A stretch of 64,000 bases of DNA from CAUZIZ01 sp965219005 (GTDB lineage Bacteria; Acidobacteriota; UBA6911; RPQK01; JAJDTT01). Position 1 is the stretch's first letter. Every line of letters begins with the position of its first letter. Location: assembly GCA_965219005.1 (NCBI GenBank), contig CBDCMS010000004.1, positions 2,976,001 through 3,040,000 of the forward strand. Direction: 5' to 3'. Shown here piece by piece: positions 7,767 to 16,869 of the stretch. The notes beneath the pieces are model-generated. The model worked only from the letters and a program-made list of their open reading frames with translations, was not told the DNA's origin and did not search any database. The translations under genes and the position numbers were made by a program.

Positions 7767-9336
7767 CAGCCTGTCGGACTTGACTCACAGGCACTTCTGA
7801 AATTTGACGTTTGATCCAAAGTCTTGCACGACCAAGCACGAAATCGATGAATCGTCTGATCTGCGGCGGTGATTTGGCCGCTGAAACGACCTGGCCCACC
7901 TCTTCAGAGGGTGGCACGGGCCAGCTTCGGCTGGCGGCAGGCGAGGTTGTACATTCTTTTCAGATTCCAGGCGATGCTGGCCAGAGTCCACTCCCCGTCT
8001 GCCGCCTCCGCTCCTCGGAGAGAGAACTGCGCAAAGCCCATCACCGATTTGATGATCCCAAAGACGGGCTCGGGGACAGCTTTGCGTTGCCCGTAGATGG
8101 CTCGACCCGCCGGGGTCTTCAACCGGTATCTCATCTGCTCCACCGCATCGGCGTCTTCCCCGGGTGGCTCCGGTTCTTTCCAGCGTTCGTTCGGCGGCAA
8201 GTGGTGGGCTTCCCGCTCGACCGCAATATAGGGAAGGACCGCATGCTCGCTACAAAGCTCCACGTTGGCACCACTGAAGTAGCCGTTGTCGGCCAGCAGC
8301 TCCTGGGGCCGACCCAACGACTCCGGCAATGCGTGCAGCGCCGCCAGGGCCGGTTTCAGTTCTTTCTTGTCATTGGCGTTTGGCGTGACATGAACGGCCA
8401 CAATCAACAGACTGTCGTTATCCACCAGGGCCTGAGCGTTGTAGCATTGCTCAAATCCCCCGCCCGAGACCGGCATGATCCGAGAATCTTCATCCGTCAG
8501 ATTGATCTGATCCTGGTCTCGGATTCCTCCTCGGGGCGGTTTGGGTTCGCGACCCTTCGGTTTGTTTCCCCTTTTCCTCTGGGCTTGCCGCTTGGCCACC
8601 TTCCCTTCATATTCGGCGTGCTCGGCCGCCTGCCGCTCGGCCGCCCGCTCGACCAGCTTCTGCTTCGCTTGATCGATCGCTTTCAACCGTGCTTCCCGCC
8701 GCGCCAGCTCGGCCGGGATGTCCATCCCTTCCGTTTCTTCTCGTCCATCCGCTTCCTCGGCCAGCTGCATCAACTCGTCCACTTCTTCTCGCAGCCGCGC
8801 TTCCAGTTTCTGGATGTGCCCCCAGCTCAACGCACTGTGCTTGGAGGCATTGGCTTTGACCTTCGTGCCATCCAAACTCACTCGGCCCAACTTCAGAAAT
8901 CCCATCGCCTGGGCCAGCAGCAAGATCTCCACAAACAGCGGCTTCAGCTCTTCCAAAAACCGCTTTCGGAAATGGGCTATGGTGTCGTGATCCGGATGCG
9001 TGTTGCCGGCGAGGTAGCGAAACGCCACCGAATCGTAGGTGGCTTGCTCCAACTTCCGACTCGAAAACACCCCCGTCGCATACCCGTAAAACAACAACGC
9101 CAGCATCACCGCCGGATGGTATCCTTCCGATCCCCGTTTCGTGTAGGAATCCTCCAACTTCCTCAACTCCAGCTTGCTCACCACCTCCACCACGAAGCGA
9201 GCCAGATGCGTCTCCGGCAGCCATTCCTGCACCGAAGGAGGAAACAGATAAGGAGTCTCTCGATCTACTGTTCTAAATCGATTCGCCATACACTAATGAT
9301 GCCCGTTCGGTGTGACCTCGAAAGTCCGACAGGCTG
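7767..9336 (-). mobile_element. IS1182-family insertion sequence, copy A
   Basis: A complete 1570-base element bounded by terminal inverted repeats beginning CAGCCTGTCGGACTT and by a CTAG duplication at 7763-7766 and 9337-9340. It carries one transposase gene on the minus strand. Copy B at 21573-23142 has the same length, identical transposase translation and the opposite orientation. It inserted just downstream of the symporter stop, so it disrupts no visible gene here. The identity of the copies implies recent activity, and the inverted pair can support inversion of the 12 kb between them. Confidence 0.93.
7904..9289 (-). CDS. IS1182-family transposase, copy A
   Basis: 461-residue DDE transposase. 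The N-terminal part (FPPSVQEWLPETHLARFVV; AVMLALLFYGYATGVFSSRK) is the DUF772/InsH-type region, followed by the first catalytic aspartate in VSLDGTKVKANAS. A charged alpha-helical segment of about 90 residues comes next, and the C-terminal half has LADNGYFSG and RKAVPEPVFGIIKSVMGF, which carry the second Asp and the Glu. The translation is identical to the copy at 21620-23005. It acts on the inverted repeats of its own element and targets CTAG, judging from both insertion sites in this window. A long open frame of 509 codons on the opposite strand is a composition shadow. Confidence 0.95.
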   Translation of the reverse strand: MANRFRTVDRETPYLFPPSVQEWLPETHLARFVVEVVSKLELRKLEDSYTKRGSEGYHPAVMLALLFYGYATGVFSSRKLEQATYDSVAFRYLAGNTHPDHDTIAHFRKRFLEELKPLFVEILLLAQAMGFLKLGRVSLDGTKVKANASKHSALSWGHIQKLEARLREEVDELMQLAEEADGREETEGMDIPAELARREARLKAIDQAKQKLVERAAERQAAEHAEYEGKVAKRQAQRKRGNKPKGREPKPPRGGIRDQDQINLTDEDSRIMPVSGGGFEQCYNAQALVDNDSLLIVAVHVTPNANDKKELKPALAALHALPESLGRPQELLADNGYFSGANVELCSEHAVLPYIAVEREAHHLPPNERWKEPEPPGEDADAVEQMRYRLKTPAGRAIYGQRKAVPEPVFGIIKSVMGFAQFSLRGAEAADGEWTLASIAWNLKRMYNLACRQPKLARATL

Positions 9337-9498
9337 CTAGCGCTTTGCCCTTGCCCTTGCCCACCAGCCGTCTCGCGTGCTTCTGGCATGGCATGTTCGG
9401 GCTGAACAAGGCCCGAGGACAAAGCTGGCTGGGTTGCTCAGTAGCCTTGATACAGCCAAGGGCAAGGAACCTAGGGCTAGAATCGGAGTAGAACAAAC

Positions 9499-10593
9499 AT
9501 GTGGAAATACGCTGAGCTCCTACCCCTCGGAGATCCATCCCATATTCTGACGCTTGGAGAAGGAAATACTCCAGTCTGCGAACTGGGGCGAAATCTGTAC
9601 TTGAAACTCGAACAACTGAACCCCACCGGCTCCTACAAGGACCGCTTTGCCAGCTGTGCGGTATCCTGTATGCAGGAACAGGACAAGAGGGTCTGCCTCG
9701 CCACTTCGTCGGGGAACACCGGTTCGGCCCTCGCCGCATATTGTGCCAGGGCGGGGATTCCATGCGAAGTCTTCCTGATCGAAACGACACCTGCTGGAAA
9801 GACGGTCCAGATGTTGGCCTACGGGGCGAAGCTGAGGCGCGTTCGTGGCTTCGGCCTCTCGGCCGAGGTGACCGAACAGGTCATGGATCTTCTGCGAGAA
9901 CGTGCAGACAAGCAGGGCGCCGCTCTGCAGATCTCGGCCTTCACCTACAGTCCCGACGGAATGGACGGAGTCAAGAGCATTGCCTACGAGCTGGCAGACT
10001 CACTCGGAGAAATAGATGATGTTTTTGTCCCGGTGGGCGGTGGAGGCTTGCTGACGGCCATATTTAGGGGATTCTCGGATTTCCTGAATGCAGGGAAGAT
10101 TCGACAACTGCCCAGAATCCACGCGGTCCAGCCTGAGGGTTGCGCTACCGTTACCAAGCCGCTCCTCCGAGGGGAATCGAAAGCCGTCGCGGTACAATGT
10201 ACCTCGATGATCTCTGGCCTTCAGGTGCCCAGTTTGATTGACGCTCAGGCTGCGCTCGAGGCGGTGCGAAACACCCAGGGCACGGGACAGACCCTGAGCG
10301 ACTCAGCAATCTATAGCGCTCAGAGAGATCTGGTGCAGCAGGGGATCTATTGCGAACCGGCCGGAGCTACGGCCTATGCCGGCTATGTCCAAGCCCTGGA
10401 ACAAGAGATCCTGACTCCCTCTCAACGAAGCGTTTGCATCGTTACCGGGCATGGCTTCAAGGATCTAGAGTCGGTGGAACGAATCGGATCAGGCTCACAG
10501 ATCGAGGAGATCGATCTGCAGGATCTGCTGTCCGGTGACAGCGCGGAGGCTCCCCCGGCGAGTTCCGGTTCAGGATTCAGCCCCAGTCCCTAG
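9499..10593 (+). CDS. Threonine synthase-like PLP enzyme (fold type II)
   Basis: 364 residues of the tryptophan-synthase-beta superfamily. The PLP lysine is K47 in NPTGSYKDRFAS, the phosphate loop and substrate motif is LATSSGNTGSALAAY, and the glycine-rich phosphate-binding loop is VPVGGGGLLTAI. These are the hallmarks of threonine synthase and related lyases. It is shorter than full-length ThrC and lacks its N-terminal zinc-finger domain, so it may instead be a diaminopropionate/cysteine synthase-type or other beta-replacement enzyme. The stop TAG is the left CTAG of the short element at 10594-10752. Nothing around it identifies a threonine operon. Confidence 0.85.
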   Translation: MWKYAELLPLGDPSHILTLGEGNTPVCELGRNLYLKLEQLNPTGSYKDRFASCAVSCMQEQDKRVCLATSSGNTGSALAAYCARAGIPCEVFLIETTPAGKTVQMLAYGAKLRRVRGFGLSAEVTEQVMDLLRERADKQGAALQISAFTYSPDGMDGVKSIAYELADSLGEIDDVFVPVGGGGLLTAIFRGFSDFLNAGKIRQLPRIHAVQPEGCATVTKPLLRGESKAVAVQCTSMISGLQVPSLIDAQAALEAVRNTQGTGQTLSDSAIYSAQRDLVQQGIYCEPAGATAYAGYVQALEQEILTPSQRSVCIVTGHGFKDLESVERIGSGSQIEEIDLQDLLSGDSAEAPPASSGSGFSPSP

Positions 10594-10752
10594 TGCCCTG
10601 TCAACTTAGAGATTGTGGGTTATGGACGAGCCATGGTGGTCGAGGTCAAGGCGCGCGACCTTAGGCATAGTTTGGTCTATGTCGAGGACGCGCAACGCTG
10701 AGATCGGCCGCCAGGGCCGTTCAGAACCTACAACTTCTAAGTTGACAGGGTA
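10594..10752. mobile_element. Short inverted-repeat (MITE-like) element 2, flanked by CTAG
   Basis: A 159-base non-coding element with terminal inverted repeats of roughly 28 bases with a few mismatches, starting TGCCCTGTCAACTTAGA on the left and TACCCTGTCAACTTAGA on the complementary right end. CTAG flanks both ends (10590-10593 and 10753-10756). The left CTAG contains the stop codon of the threonine-synthase-like gene. The first bases resemble the IS1182 ends in this window (CCTGTC..ACTT), so an IS1182-type transposase may mobilise it. The core has GAGGTCAAGGC, a CATAG/CTATG hairpin, then GTCGAGGACGCGCAACGC and GAGATCG, shared in part with the element at 25.5 kb. Confidence 0.78.
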
Positions 10753-10776
10753 CTAGATTCCGCAGGGAAAAACACT

Positions 10777-12435
10777 ATGTTTACAAGGATAGCCACCTTC
10801 GCCTTGGGCGCGACCATCCTCTTCAGTCCCACAGCCATAGCGGTTTCAGCCAGGGTGAAAGCTCCAATCGAGGTTGGGACCTTCAAAGAGCGCGTATATC
10901 CCCTTCAACTACCCGACGGCAGGCTCATGGCCTCCTTCGTCAGAAGGACACCTGAAGCCTACCAGTTTGTCGCCAGCTTCTCCGAAGACGGTGGGCGAAG
11001 TTGGGCTGAACCCCGATATCTTCTTTACTTATTCGAGTTTGGTGTTTGGCGTAGTGGACCGATTCTTACGCTGCCCAACGGGGAACGCCATGTCTTTCTC
11101 CTCAACAATGCCAACGCGGGGACAAGCCGTAACGATATCTGGCACTTCAAGTCCCGGGACGGTGACGTCTGGGAGGGATTGAGCGAGATCTGGCGAGGGT
11201 ACACTACCTCCCTCAATTCGGTGATTCAGCTGCGGAGCGGGCGCATCCTGCTACCCCTCTCCTACAGGAACAGACGCAATTGGGCCAACCGCGGGCTGGG
11301 TTCAGATAGCTTTTCCTTTCTGGGACACTTCAGCTCGACGGCCCTCTACTCGGACGATGAGGGCAAAACCTGGAAGCAGTCGTCTGCTGAGCTCAAGGCT
11401 CCGGCACCAGACTGGAAAAATCTTTTCGGCGCCGTGGAACCCGCCGTGGTGGAGTTGCTGGATGGACGGGTGTGGATGCTGCTGCGGACTCAGATGGGAC
11501 GTCTATACGAGTCCTTCTCAACCGATGGAGTCACCTGGTCAGGGGCTCAGCCAACCCATCTGCTCTCCTCAGACTCACCTGCAGCCCTGATGCGCCTTGA
11601 AAAGGACAAGCTCGTCCTCTTTTGGAATTCCTGTCTTCGTTTTCCCGATGCTCATGGCGGACGCCAGGTTCTTCATGCCGCAATCTCCGAGGACGAGGGG
11701 CAGACCTGGCGCGATCACCGAGAAGTTCTGAGGGATCCGCTTCGAGCGGAGCCGGCGCCCATGGCTGGGCACGGAATCGCGTATCCTTTTACAACGGCAA
11801 CCAAGGAAGGGAACATCCTGATCTCCGCCGGGAAGCGTCAAACAGAGACGATACTGGCTCTCTTCAATCCGTCCTGGCTTTACGAAACCTCTCAGAAGGA
11901 CGATTTTTCAGAGGGGCTGGACAACTGGTCCACCTTCGGCACCAAAGGAGTGTCTCTCGTCCCCCATCCTGGAAAGCGCAACGCTCAGGTACTTCAGATA
12001 CGAAAGCCTGAAGCCATCTGGTCAGCAGCCGCAGTGAGAAACTTTCCGCTTGGAATGAAGGGCCGTCTCAGTCTACGAATCTCGCGTCTCCCAGGAGCCA
12101 AAGGGATTCTAATCGCGCTGACCGATCACTTCTCGACCCCGTTCGACCAGGAGGATCACATCCATAGCCTCTACAACCTCGCAATCGACGAAGAGGGAAA
12201 ACTCGAAGGAAGAACACGCCTGGAGTCCGATCGCTGGTACGACCTGACATTGGAGTGGGACAATAAGAGGAGCCGCTGCACCGTTCAGCTGGATAAGAAG
12301 GAAGTATCTGTCCTGCCCCTGCGCAGAGAAACCCTGGGCGTCAACTACCTACGGATTCGATCCACCGCCGAGGATACCGATGAAGCCGGGCTCCTCGTCG
12401 AATCGGTCAACGTCGACGTCTCTAAGTCTTGGTAA
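10777..12435 (+). CDS. Secreted sialidase-like (BNR/Asp-box) protein
   Basis: 552 residues with a signal peptide (ATFALGATILFSPTAIAVSA). Four Asp-box repeats S-x-D-x-G-x-x-W mark a six-bladed beta-propeller: SFSEDGGRSW (about residue 68), YSDDEGKTW, SFSTDGVTW and ISEDEGQTW. An early FRIP-like arginine region lies near VYPLQLPDGRL. The last 170 residues read as a beta-sandwich of the laminin-G/concanavalin type (VRNFPLGMKGRLSLRISRLPG; WYDLTLEWDNKRSRCTVQ). The role is probably glycoside hydrolysis or carbohydrate binding outside the cytoplasm; true sialidase activity is not proven by the sequence. It begins 21 bases after short element 2, which may carry or disrupt its promoter. Its 3' end overlaps the convergent gene by 14 bases. 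Confidence 0.82.
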   Translation: MFTRIATFALGATILFSPTAIAVSARVKAPIEVGTFKERVYPLQLPDGRLMASFVRRTPEAYQFVASFSEDGGRSWAEPRYLLYLFEFGVWRSGPILTLPNGERHVFLLNNANAGTSRNDIWHFKSRDGDVWEGLSEIWRGYTTSLNSVIQLRSGRILLPLSYRNRRNWANRGLGSDSFSFLGHFSSTALYSDDEGKTWKQSSAELKAPAPDWKNLFGAVEPAVVELLDGRVWMLLRTQMGRLYESFSTDGVTWSGAQPTHLLSSDSPAALMRLEKDKLVLFWNSCLRFPDAHGGRQVLHAAISEDEGQTWRDHREVLRDPLRAEPAPMAGHGIAYPFTTATKEGNILISAGKRQTETILALFNPSWLYETSQKDDFSEGLDNWSTFGTKGVSLVPHPGKRNAQVLQIRKPEAIWSAAAVRNFPLGMKGRLSLRISRLPGAKGILIALTDHFSTPFDQEDHIHSLYNLAIDEEGKLEGRTRLESDRWYDLTLEWDNKRSRCTVQLDKKEVSVLPLRRETLGVNYLRIRSTAEDTDEAGLLVESVNVDVSKSW

Positions 12436-12733
12436 GAACCGGCTCCTCATCCTTTCGCTGCAATCCCCGACCCCGGTTGTTTGGCGACCTGGCCTGCTCT
12501 ATTCGCTGGCGGACTCGTGGAAGGATGAAGATCTGGGAGAGATCCAAGTAGGAGAGTTCTCGGCATAGAATCTCTACTTTCTGGGAACCCGGAAGTACCC
12601 GATTCATGAGGAAGAGCTGCTTGCCCTCAACTCTGCAGATCCCACCCCTGAATTCGCCATCGTCCCACACTAGTTCGATTCCCAGCTGTCTTATGACTTC
12701 TTCCAGCTGCGCCAGCAGTTCCGAGTCTTTCAT
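12422..12733 (-). CDS. Conserved hypothetical small protein
   Basis: 103 residues, mixed alpha/beta, no signal peptide or membrane helix. The segment LGIELVWDDGEFRGGICRVEG followed by LFLMNRVLPGSQKVEILCREL looks like a real folded domain and resembles small uncharacterised proteins seen in several phyla; I cannot name a function. Both an ATG at 12733 and a GTG at 12739 are possible starts; neither has a strong ribosome site. It runs convergent to the sialidase-like gene with a 14-base overlap of their 3' ends. The arginine- and lysine-rich tail after the domain (NNRGRGLQRKDEEP) is probably disordered. Confidence 0.6.
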   Translation of the reverse strand: MKDSELLAQLEEVIRQLGIELVWDDGEFRGGICRVEGKQLFLMNRVLPGSQKVEILCRELSYLDLSQIFILPRVRQRIEQARSPNNRGRGLQRKDEEPVLTKT

Positions 12734-12877
12734 TCCCACGAATTCAGCAGTCTAACTCATTCCCCTGGCGTTCCCCTCTCCGTTCGACCTGATTCGCAGA
12801 CTCGAATCGTCTCCTGAATCTGGACTGAGCCGTCATGCTATAGTCGTCCGAACAAAAAGTAGGAAAAACCTCAATCG

Positions 12878-14761
12878 ATGAAGACGAGATCGGGATCGAA
12901 CCTGACAATTGAGCGTGACGTCATGGTCGAAATGCGAGACCAGGTGAAGCTTGCTACTGACGTCTACCACCCTCGGAGCAATGCTTCATCGAAGAGACAC
13001 CCGGCTTTGCTGGAGAGAACACCCTATGACAAACAGGATCCGGAACGCAGTGCTCGAGCATCATTCTTTGCGCGTCATGGTTACACCGTAGTGCTTCAGG
13101 ACTGCCGCGGATGCAATGGATCCGAGGGGGAATTGTACTTTCTCGCCAACGAACCCGAGGATGGGTACGATACGGTCGAATGGATCGCAGACCAGGATTG
13201 GTGCGACGGGAACGTGGGTACGTTTGGGACCTCCTACATGTCCTGGACCCAGAGCGCTTTGGCCTCTCAGAATCCTCCTCATTTGTGCTGCATGATTCCC
13301 AACATGGGCGGCTGGAATGCTCATACCTGTTCCGTTCGGCACGGAGGTGCTTTCGAGCTTCGTTTCATGGCCTGGGCCTTCTGGCATTCAGCCCAAAACG
13401 GCAGTGAGACGCTCAGACCTCAATCTTGGGTCCAGGCAGCCCTCAATACGGGGCCCTCGTTCCGGGAGTGGCTGCAGCGCCTGCCACTGCAAGTAGGCCA
13501 AACTCAGTTGGCATTGATACCCAACTACGAAGACTGGGTTTTCGATATCTACACGCGCGGGACCTACGACGATTTCTGGAAGCAGCCGGGCTTTGCCATC
13601 GAAGAATTCCTGGATCAACACTCGGACGTTCCCGCACTCCTGGTGGGTGGTTGGTACGATTCGTATACCCGTTCCACACTGGACGCTTACGCTGCTCTCA
13701 GTCATTCCAAGAAGGGTCCGATCAAGGTAATCATCGGTCCCTGGACACACGGCACCTACACGACCGAAGAACGGATGTCCGGTGACATCGACCTAGGAGA
13801 CACAGCCGCTCTCGAGAGCTTCGATAGTCTGCACCTCCGCTGGTTTGACAAGTGGCTGAAGAACAAGAACACCGGCATCGATCAGGAAGCTCCCGTCCAA
13901 ATCTTCGTGATGGGGGGTGGCTCAGGCAGAAAGACCCCCTCGGGGCAGCTCGACCACGGTGGAAACTGGCGACAGGAGGCGGAATGGCCTCTGGCACGAA
14001 CGAGCTTCACCAGATTCTATCTTCACGGCAATGGTTCCCTACAGACAGAGCCCCCTGACGAAGACGAAGGACATACGACCTACCGCTTCGATCCGGACAA
14101 TCCGGTCCCCACGATCGGTGGCAATTTCTCCTCCTTGAGCTTCCTCAGTCCCCTGCCCCAAAAGGCAGCACCGGACCAGCTTGCCGGATCCGAACGACGC
14201 CAGGAAATCACCCCCTCCGGAGGCTACGACCAGTGTGAGTCTGACCAGTTCTTCGGCTGCGAGCGCCCCTTCCTACCCCTGGGTTCTCGCAGGGATGTTC
14301 TTGTATTCCAGACCCTACCCCTGGAGTGGGATGTGGAGATCACGGGTCCAATCGAAGTCAAGCTGTGGGTAGCCTCCTCGGCTCCAGATACAGACTTCAC
14401 TGCCAAGCTGATCGACTGTTACCCTCCCAGTTCGGACTATCCCCAGGGCTACGCTTTGAACCTGACCGATAGCATCCTCAGAGCGCGCTATGCGAATTCC
14501 AGGGAAAAGGAGGTCTTCCTGGAGTCGGGCAAGATCTATCCTCTCACGGTGGTTCTCTACCCAACCAGCAACCTGTTCAAACAGGGACACGCCATCCGGC
14601 TCGACGTCTCTTCCAGCAACTTTCCCAGGTTCGACGTCAATCCAAACAGCGGAGAACCCCTGGGTCGAAACAGACGGAAGGTAGAAGCCGACAACTCGAT
14701 CTATCACAGTCGACGATGCCCTTCTCACATCGTCTTACCGATCATCCCGAGAAATGCGTGA
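12878..14761 (+). CDS. CocE/NonD family hydrolase (X-Pro dipeptidyl-peptidase S15 fold)
   Basis: 627 residues of the S15/CocE alpha/beta-hydrolase group. The catalytic triad is readable: nucleophile S119 in TFGTSYMSW (the family motif G-x-S-Y-x-G with serine in place of the last glycine), D261 in GGWYDSYTR, and H291 in GPWTHGTY. The oxyanion-type tyrosine region is ERTPYDKQD. The C-terminal 200 residues form the family's jelly-roll domain (DVEITGPIEVKLWVASSAPDTDF; IRLDVSSSNFPRFD). There is no signal peptide, so it is probably cytosolic. Known members hydrolyse X-Pro peptides, cocaine-type esters or beta-lactam esters. It precedes a symporter and metabolic genes on the same strand, consistent with uptake and cleavage of small peptides or esters. 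Confidence 0.88.
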   Translation: MKTRSGSNLTIERDVMVEMRDQVKLATDVYHPRSNASSKRHPALLERTPYDKQDPERSARASFFARHGYTVVLQDCRGCNGSEGELYFLANEPEDGYDTVEWIADQDWCDGNVGTFGTSYMSWTQSALASQNPPHLCCMIPNMGGWNAHTCSVRHGGAFELRFMAWAFWHSAQNGSETLRPQSWVQAALNTGPSFREWLQRLPLQVGQTQLALIPNYEDWVFDIYTRGTYDDFWKQPGFAIEEFLDQHSDVPALLVGGWYDSYTRSTLDAYAALSHSKKGPIKVIIGPWTHGTYTTEERMSGDIDLGDTAALESFDSLHLRWFDKWLKNKNTGIDQEAPVQIFVMGGGSGRKTPSGQLDHGGNWRQEAEWPLARTSFTRFYLHGNGSLQTEPPDEDEGHTTYRFDPDNPVPTIGGNFSSLSFLSPLPQKAAPDQLAGSERRQEITPSGGYDQCESDQFFGCERPFLPLGSRRDVLVFQTLPLEWDVEITGPIEVKLWVASSAPDTDFTAKLIDCYPPSSDYPQGYALNLTDSILRARYANSREKEVFLESGKIYPLTVVLYPTSNLFKQGHAIRLDVSSSNFPRFDVNPNSGEPLGRNRRKVEADNSIYHSRRCPSHIVLPIIPRNA

Positions 14762-14788
14762 GTTTCGGGCAGAACACCGTTCCCTGAA

Positions 14789-14816
14789 AGAAGCGGAGTG
14801 AAGAGAAGCGGAGTGA
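14789..14816. repeat. Short direct repeat upstream of a symporter
   Basis: AGAAGCGGAGTGA occurs twice, 15 bases apart, in the 119-base gap between the CocE-like hydrolase and the symporter at 14881. It may be a slippage product or a tandem binding site; nothing further supports a regulatory role. Confidence 0.4.
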
Positions 14817-14880
14817 GGAGTCTGCCCGAGCCGTTGTATCCTGCTCTCTTTTTGCTATTCTGTGTGGCCGGAGAACACCT

Positions 14881-16581
14881 ATGACGCTGGTGGATTGGCT
14901 GCTCGTCCTGGTCGTCAACCTGGGAATCGTCCTCTATGGACTGCTCACCTTCAAAGGTATCAAGCAGAGTTTTGACTGGTACCTGGCTGCAAAATCGCTG
15001 CCCTGGTGGGCCGTCGGCCTGTCGGCTTTTTCGACCGCCGTCGATAGTGGTGACTACGTTGCCATCGCAGGGGGCGCCTACCGATTCGGTCTCTCTCAAG
15101 TTTCTCAATGGTGGCTTGGAATTGCCATCGGCTGGTTCGTGCTCAGCTCTTTTGTCATCGTTCCCATGTATCGATCCGGCGTCTACACCAACGCCGAATG
15201 GCTAGAGTTTCGCTTCGGTCCGACAACCCGGATCGTCGCGGTCCTGATCAATCTGCAGTCCCGCACCAACGTGGTGGGCAATATCTTTTTTTCACTCTAT
15301 CTGGTGCTCAACATCATTGGAGGGCTAAGCCCTGCCTGGAGTTGGAGCATTGTCGTGGCCATCGCGGCTACCGCAGTTCTCTACGTCGTCACCGGCGGCT
15401 TGGAGTCAGACGTCGTCACCAATGCCCTTCAGGCCATGGCCATGATCGTCGCTTCTGTGGTCTTGTGGGGAATCGTCTGGTTTCGTGTGGGCGGCTGGCA
15501 GGGACTGGAGCAGAAGTTGTCTGCAGTAGACTCGAGTCTTCCTGACGTCCTGCTGCACGTCGGAGGGTATTCGCCGCCAGAGGCTTCGCCCTGGCTGGTG
15601 GTTTTCGGACTGATCGTGGGTCTTACGACGTACGCTGTTATCAACCAGTACGAGGCTATTCGGTTCCTGGGTGCCCGATCGGAGTGGGACTTCAAGATGG
15701 GAGCGCTGCTGGCAAGTGCTATCACGGCGGTTTGCCTGTGGTTCAACGTCAGCCTTGGGCCTTTAGCGCGGGCTGACTTTCCGAACCTGGAGATCATCGA
15801 CTCGGCCTATCCTCTATTGGCCAGGAAATACCTCCCCGCAGGATTGATCGGGCTGGTCCTTGCTGGGCTTGTGGCAGCAGGCTATTCGACCTTCGCGTCG
15901 ATCGGAATGGGCATCTCGAGCCTCTTCGTCCGGGATGTCTATGCACGGTTCCTGGTCAAAGGAGCGACTGACGCCCACTACACTCGGGTGGGAAAGCTTT
16001 CCGTCCCGATAATTCTTGCCCTCGGTTTCCTCTACATTCCTTTCCTTGGAGATGGGATGCTCGTTTTCTATTTGCGACTAGCGGGCGCCATCGCAGTACC
16101 GCTGATGACGGTCATGTTGCTGGGCATCTTCACGCGCGTTCACCGGGCGACCGGATCCATCGGGTTGTTGACGGGGCTCGCCTACGGGATATCGTCGATT
16201 CTAGGGGATCGCCTCCAATGGCCTCTTCCCTCCTGGTACACGAATATGTGGTGGGCCTACCTGTGGAATATCATTCTTCCTGCAGCCGTTATGTTGGTGG
16301 CTTCCAAAGTGATCACTCTGCGGAGGGGACCCGCTACCACAGAGGAGATCGAAGGTCTGGTTTACACTCGAAGGAGGCCGGCAGTGGACGTTCGTGAGTT
16401 GATGGGCAAGCGTCTCTCAATCCTCGAGGGCACCTGGCTGCAGCAGACCCTTCTAAAAACACCGGTCAAGCCCGAGTTCCCCTCTCTAGCGGCCAGGACC
16501 GGCTGGTTTCGACGTCCAGGCCTGTGGATGATTCTCTATCTCCTCGTGGTCTGCTATCTGCTCTTTGTAGTTCTGTGGTAA
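14881..16581 (+). CDS. Sodium:solute symporter (SSS family)
   Basis: 566 residues with about 13 predicted membrane helices. The N-terminal SSS signature reads FDWYLAAKSLPWWAVGLSAF and STAVDSGDYVAIAGGAYRFG. Later motifs include YVVTGGLESDVVTNALQAMAM and YSTFASIGMGISSLFVRDVYARF, which contains the conserved small-residue sodium-site helix. The C-terminal extension ends in a last helix (LWMILYLLVVCYLLFVVLW). The closest named relatives would be sugar/myo-inositol or sialic-acid-type symporters, but substrate is not readable. It is followed after three bases by a 64-residue membrane protein and lies downstream of the CocE-like hydrolase and a sialidase-like protein, which hints at import of released sugars or peptides. 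Confidence 0.9.
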   Translation: MTLVDWLLVLVVNLGIVLYGLLTFKGIKQSFDWYLAAKSLPWWAVGLSAFSTAVDSGDYVAIAGGAYRFGLSQVSQWWLGIAIGWFVLSSFVIVPMYRSGVYTNAEWLEFRFGPTTRIVAVLINLQSRTNVVGNIFFSLYLVLNIIGGLSPAWSWSIVVAIAATAVLYVVTGGLESDVVTNALQAMAMIVASVVLWGIVWFRVGGWQGLEQKLSAVDSSLPDVLLHVGGYSPPEASPWLVVFGLIVGLTTYAVINQYEAIRFLGARSEWDFKMGALLASAITAVCLWFNVSLGPLARADFPNLEIIDSAYPLLARKYLPAGLIGLVLAGLVAAGYSTFASIGMGISSLFVRDVYARFLVKGATDAHYTRVGKLSVPIILALGFLYIPFLGDGMLVFYLRLAGAIAVPLMTVMLLGIFTRVHRATGSIGLLTGLAYGISSILGDRLQWPLPSWYTNMWWAYLWNIILPAAVMLVASKVITLRRGPATTEEIEGLVYTRRRPAVDVRELMGKRLSILEGTWLQQTLLKTPVKPEFPSLAARTGWFRRPGLWMILYLLVVCYLLFVVLW

Positions 16582-16584
16582 CCG

Positions 16585-16779
16585 ATGGTAAACAGCCAAG
16601 ACACTTCCCGGGAAAAGAAGTTCGAGCATCGCTACAGCGCGGGGCTCCTGCTGACAGTTGCGCTCCTGCTACTGGCCTCCATCCTCTATACCCTGGTCCT
16701 CTGGCCGCTCAAGGTCCTCCTTGCCTTGGCCCTGGGACTAGCCAGTGCGCTCCTCATTCGCCGATCCAATCGTCTCTAG
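16585..16779 (+). CDS. Small membrane protein following the symporter
   Basis: 64 residues starting three bases after the symporter stop. A charged N-terminus (MVNSQDTSREKKFEHRY) is followed by two hydrophobic helices (LLLTVALLLLASILYTLVLW and VLLALALGLASALLI) and a basic tail (RRSNRL). The tight spacing, the hairpin topology with positive ends inside, and the association of this transporter family with small partner subunits make it a plausible accessory subunit. No family was recognised and there is no strong ribosome site, so translation would depend on coupling to the symporter. Confidence 0.55.
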   Translation: MVNSQDTSREKKFEHRYSAGLLLTVALLLLASILYTLVLWPLKVLLALALGLASALLIRRSNRL

Positions 16780-16869
16780 GAGCCTGTCCGAGTAATCTGT
16801 CTCTTTCAGCCGAGATCATCTACACTGTCACCTGCCTGAAGAGGATGCCTTAACAAAGGGGAACGCCTG

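Noticed and set aside
7811..9340. Open frame of 509 codons on the plus strand across IS1182 copy A, and its mirror at 21569-23098
   Set aside because: It is the antisense of the transposase, has low-complexity Arg/Leu/Pro composition, and no start signal. It is a composition shadow.
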